From: Suilimivivens sp009774465 | GTDB taxonomy: Bacteria > Bacillota > Clostridia > Lachnospirales > Lachnospiraceae | DNA length: 64,000 nucleotides | Assembly (NCBI GenBank): GCA_947382645.1 | Contig: CANDAE010000009.1 | Span: forward strand, 62,001-126,000 | Direction of reading: 5' to 3' | Shown: piece by piece, positions 60,878 to 64,000 of the stretch | Position numbering within the stretch: position 1 is the stretch's first letter | Layout: every line of letters begins with the position of its first letter | The notes under the pieces: model-generated | What the model saw: the letters and a program-made list of their open reading frames with translations, nothing else | Told to the model about the DNA's origin: nothing | Databases searched by the model: none | Position numbers and translations under genes: made by a program

Positions 60878-63800
60878 TTACGCTTTTGTCGTTTCCTTTT
60901 TTCTTCTCTGAATCACAATCACAGCCCCTATGGCCGCTATTGCTATGACCGCCAGCCAGATATAACAGCATATTCCAAGGAATGTGGGGCAGATATGGCA
61001 CAGCCCGCACACTGCACTGCCATACACTCCTCCTGCCTCCCGGTATGCAATCACATAGCTTGAGAACATATCCGTAATTATCGTTATGGTTTCCGGTACG
61101 TCGTCCATATCGTTTAACAGGGCATATCTGTTTTCGTGGGCACGGATAATGTAATACTCCCTTCCGTCCCCCCTTAGTTCTTCCGGTATGCCGATTACTA
61201 CCTCAATCGGCTCCCCTGTCTCGGTTACCGCATTCCAGCCGCTGTCCCCTGTCTTCACATACACAGAAATATCCACATAACCTCCCAGCTTCAAATCAGG
61301 AAGGTATCTTCCATATACCTCACAACCTTTCTCCACCGTCTCCAGATCCCGGGGCGGCATACTTTCTGAAATATCCCTGATATCTATCCGGACTTCTATG
61401 GTTTCCCCCTCATTCACATGCTTTATCTGCTCTGGTGTCAGGACTGCATTGACCACTGCAGCTGCATCCTTTGTCCCGGCTGTGTATCCGCCCTCTGCAC
61501 AGGCTACCGTGACAAGGACTGTTCCATCCCCGACCATCAGTCTTGCGGCTGCCGGAGCGCCCCCTGTCAGATTGCCTGCTGTGGCAGATGCCTCTGCCCC
61601 GCCGGATATAAGAATCCTGCCTTTCTCCTCCAAAGCCTGTACGGTTTGTACCGAAACGTCTTCCAGCTGCAGTACGCTTCCTTCCTGTGCACCGTTGCCC
61701 TGTCCTGATGCTTCTGTGTTTTCCGTTTCTGCGGCCCCGGCCTGCCCGGACTGCCCTGCTGCTCCTTCCACCTTCGTTTCTGTCTTTTGGTCGGAACCAG
61801 TGTTTATGCTTTCATTATCAGCGCTGCCTCCTCCGATAGTTCCGCTGCTTTCACTGTTTTCGGTGAGGCTTCCGCTGTTGCCGGTATTTTCACTGTTTCC
61901 AGTGTTTTCAGCGTTTTCAGTATTTCCATTGTTTCCAATATTTCCATTGTTTTCAGTATTTCCACCGCTTCCAGTATTTCCACTGTTTCCGGTATTTCCA
62001 CTATTGCCGGTATTTCCGCTGCTTCCAGTATTTCCACTATTGCCAGTATTTCCGCTGCTTCCAGTATTTCCACTATTGCCAGTATTTCCGCTGCTTCCAG
62101 TATTTCCGCCGGATGGCGTGCTGCCATCCGCATTGTTGATCGTCGCCTTTAAGGTAAGCGTTGTATTGCCAAGCCTGTAGCATCCGGCATCCCTGCCTGT
62201 CAGTTCAAATCCCGTTACGGTCACAGAGATATCCTTTTTCGGCCCCTTATCTGCAAACTCTCCCTTAAGGATTCCGCCGGGCGTAACATCATCTCCTCCC
62301 GCCGCGCCGCTAAGCACAGGCTTCCCGCTCAGTACAGCATCTGTCGTCCCGTTATAGTTCCGGTCCGCTGCCGCAAGGGTTCCTCTCTCCACTGTAAGGG
62401 TTTTGGGCTTCACAGTGAAGGAGCCTGTTTTCGTTCCTGCATACTCACTGCCTTCATAAGTCATCTTCACCAGGTAGGTGCCGGGAAGGATGTTTCCGCT
62501 CCCGGATCTGGGGAGGCCGGCTGCATCCGCCCATGATGTGCCATTGTCGGCACTGTAAAGGTAGGTATAAGTCTGGTTCGTGTCCTCCACACCAATGCCT
62601 CCCTTGGGAACTGGCGCAGCCTGCGCCCCATAATCCCAGCCGGATATGGAAAGCGTCATCTGGTCATCTGTCAGTATTTTCCTGTCAACAAAGCGGATTC
62701 TGATGCTGACAGTCTTATCTCCTGACGCCCATCCGGGCAGGTCTGCGGTTCCTGTTATGGTCTTTATGCCTTCCGACGCGCCAAAATCCGCTCCTATGGA
62801 ATCGGTATTCCATGTAACTGTCCTTTCTTCCGTCTTTGACGTATAATCGTCCCCCGTGTAGGTAACTGCGGCTTTTTCAGGAAGCCATCCTTCCACTTCC
62901 TCCTCTGTATAGCCGCCCTCCTTCCTGCTCTGCATCAGTTCCAGCTCCTGGAAAGAGGCAGCCACAGGTTTTACTGTCAGGGTGATTTCCCCTGATGCTG
63001 TGCCTTCATTAACGGTATATTTATAGGCTGTACCCTGTTGTGAAAAGGGATCTTTTGTGGTATATTCCACTCCCTGGGTTACATCGACGCTTGTCCCGTT
63101 GTCATACTCTGCCTTTACCGTACAGTTATTTTTCAGCCATTCAATCAATCCGCTTTCTGTATTCTGCGGGCTGTCTGCATAAATAACCAGACCTTCCGGC
63201 TCTGTCTTAAGGGCAGTACAGTCACGGTTCTTAAAGGTAACCGTTGCCGCCTCTGATGCGGGGACCGTACAGGTCCATGTGCCTGTTTCACTGTCCCCGT
63301 CCCATTTCACTTCCGGCCTGTATTCTATTCCTCCTGCTGTGATGACAGGGGTGTATTCCCTGCCGCAGGTTCCCCTGTAGGTCATCCCGCCCTCTTCACT
63401 GATTCCGCCCGAAACAGCGTTGCCGGGCTTATCTGCACCCTCGCCGCTGACTCCGATGGTACGTATCTTTGTTTTTGCAGGTTCGGAAGCAAAATTTCCC
63501 CCTGCTGCCTTCACCCGTACATAAAGATCGTATTCCGTATCTGGGGCAAGGTTATCAAAGTACCCTCTCTCATCAGCGTTGCTCCAGTCGAGTTCCGTCA
63601 CTCCTCCTTCCACAAGAAGGTATTCTTCCCTGGGAGCCTTATCGACAACTTCCACCGTACTGCCAGTCACTGCCGCCTTCTTTGGCGCTGGCTTCGCCGG
63701 CCTGGACGGAACTATAATCGTCGTAGGATTTTTACTGCCGGGATAACGGATGTAGATGACGGTTCCAGGCTCCGCCCCGGACAGGGAGCCATCCGCATTT

Positions 63801-64000
63801 ATTTCGATTCTGCTTCCCTCCGGATCATCAGGATTTGTATAGGCCTCCACCTGGCCTCTGATGCCTTCAGGCAGAGTTATGGTTCCCTTGGAATAGTCTA
63901 TTTCAAGCTTCTCCTGTGAGACATCCGGCTTCTTGTCTTCTATGGAAAAAGTTATTTCACGGCTTCCTGTATAATTGCCCTTTCCCTCAATGATGATTTT
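60878..64000 (-). CDS. Large multidomain surface protein with Cys-rich C-terminal anchor, partial
   Basis: The frame is open to the window edge (1040 codons seen), so the N-terminus is missing. In order: Ig/MBG-like repeat ends (GKGNYTGSREITFSIED), a fibronectin-like segment (NLAPDTEYDLYVRVKAAGG), Ig-like domains, an MBG/YDG-type domain (SFTVKPKTLTVERGTL, ADRNYNGTTDAVLSGKP), a GNTGNSGNTGSS repeat linker, an acidic Ser-rich stretch, a domain ending in TDMFSSYVIAYRE, then CGLCHICPTFLGICCYIW, a hydrophobic helix and a basic QRRKKE tail. It lacks a TPxTG signal, so it is probably membrane-anchored. The gene is visibly GC-richer than the rest of the window. Ligand unknown; adhesin-like. Confidence 0.85.
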   Translation of the reverse strand, partial: KIIIEGKGNYTGSREITFSIEDKKPDVSQEKLEIDYSKGTITLPEGIRGQVEAYTNPDDPEGSRIEINADGSLSGAEPGTVIYIRYPGSKNPTTIIVPSRPAKPAPKKAAVTGSTVEVVDKAPREEYLLVEGGVTELDWSNADERGYFDNLAPDTEYDLYVRVKAAGGNFASEPAKTKIRTIGVSGEGADKPGNAVSGGISEEGGMTYRGTCGREYTPVITAGGIEYRPEVKWDGDSETGTWTCTVPASEAATVTFKNRDCTALKTEPEGLVIYADSPQNTESGLIEWLKNNCTVKAEYDNGTSVDVTQGVEYTTKDPFSQQGTAYKYTVNEGTASGEITLTVKPVAASFQELELMQSRKEGGYTEEEVEGWLPEKAAVTYTGDDYTSKTEERTVTWNTDSIGADFGASEGIKTITGTADLPGWASGDKTVSIRIRFVDRKILTDDQMTLSISGWDYGAQAAPVPKGGIGVEDTNQTYTYLYSADNGTSWADAAGLPRSGSGNILPGTYLVKMTYEGSEYAGTKTGSFTVKPKTLTVERGTLAAADRNYNGTTDAVLSGKPVLSGAAGGDDVTPGGILKGEFADKGPKKDISVTVTGFELTGRDAGCYRLGNTTLTLKATINNADGSTPSGGNTGSSGNTGNSGNTGSSGNTGNSGNTGSSGNTGNSGNTGNSGNTGSGGNTENNGNIGNNGNTENAENTGNSENTGNSGSLTENSESSGTIGGGSADNESINTGSDQKTETKVEGAAGQSGQAGAAETENTEASGQGNGAQEGSVLQLEDVSVQTVQALEEKGRILISGGAEASATAGNLTGGAPAAARLMVGDGTVLVTVACAEGGYTAGTKDAAAVVNAVLTPEQIKHVNEGETIEVRIDIRDISESMPPRDLETVEKGCEVYGRYLPDLKLGGYVDISVYVKTGDSGWNAVTETGEPIEVVIGIPEELRGDGREYYIIRAHENRYALLNDMDDVPETITIITDMFSSYVIAYREAGGVYGSAVCGLCHICPTFLGICCYIWLAVIAIAAIGAVIVIQRRKKETTKA
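61865..62112 (-). repeat. Tandem repeat coding for GNTGNSGNTGSS
   Basis: 36-bp units (12 codons), near-perfect on the distal side (about 61985-62112) and decaying towards the C-terminus into ENNGNIGNNGNTENAENT. It forms a low-complexity stalk in the surface protein and is likely variable in copy number. Confidence 0.85.

Noticed and set aside
61865..62112. Regular repeats as a CRISPR array
   Set aside because: Units are continuous 36-bp coding repeats without unique spacers, in frame in a surface protein.
61398..62180. Plus-strand 260-codon open frame rich in PVFPLFPVF repeats
   Set aside because: It is the antisense of the surface-protein repeat; it has no ribosome site, and the composition is explained by the opposite frame.

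Overview
The window looks like chromosomal DNA of an anaerobic, spore-forming Firmicute of the Lachnospiraceae type. The evidence is its AT-rich composition, strong AGGAGG ribosome sites, a clostridial Re-citrate synthase beside isocitrate dehydrogenase, a class B sortase with leucine-rich surface proteins, tandem glycoside phosphorylases, SpoIID and Rex proteins, and a Cys-rich spore-coat-like protein. Almost everything is on the minus strand. The plus-strand genes are the ABC-F and GGDEF pair (6.1-10.0 kb), the small 41.3-42.4 kb cluster and tyrA (49.1 kb). No rRNA, tRNA, CRISPR array or complete insertion sequence was seen. Both ends cut a gene: a CNNM/CorC protein on the left and a large surface protein on the right.

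Left part (0-10 kb): CNNM transporter, orphan EndoA/MazF toxin, alanine racemase, NAD(P)HX repair enzyme, a coiled-coil protein and Rex. Rex shares a back-to-back promoter with an ABC-F ATPase, which is followed by a cytoplasmic sugar-sensor/GGDEF protein. From 10 to 26.4 kb is a carbohydrate locus: YesN/YesM two-component system with its own solute-binding lipoprotein, a three-gene sugar ABC importer, two large inverting phosphorylases and a chemoreceptor. The likely logic is that the oligosaccharide (probably a beta-glucan oligomer) is sensed, swum towards, imported and cleaved by phosphate inside the cell. A direct repeat before a promoter with a weak -35 is the best candidate site for the response regulator. 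From 26.5 to 29.9 kb lie icd, an FCD-type GntR regulator and Re-citrate synthase, the oxidative branch to 2-oxoglutarate, with an operator overlapping the promoter -10.

The 30-40 kb region is a surface module: class B sortase, a 1683-residue and a 932-residue LRR protein ending in the same TPxTGD anchor, and a subtilase whose ribosome site lies inside the preceding terminator. From 40 to 42.4 kb there is a truncated Rpn nuclease, a Cys/Gly-rich duplicated small protein behind a sigma-K-like promoter, and two unknown proteins.

The right part is mainly housekeeping: leuS, an unknown membrane protein, a divergent EF-G paralogue, tyrA, then a T-box-led pheS-pheT-aminopeptidase-queA-PilZ run, a YihY protein and a SpoIID protein. 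A structured RNA with its own promoter and terminator (60.29-60.55 kb) resembles 6S RNA. The last gene is a GC-richer, repeat-bearing surface protein with an unusual Cys-rich C-terminal membrane anchor.

All calls were made by reading the sequence. No database search, structure prediction or statistics were run.
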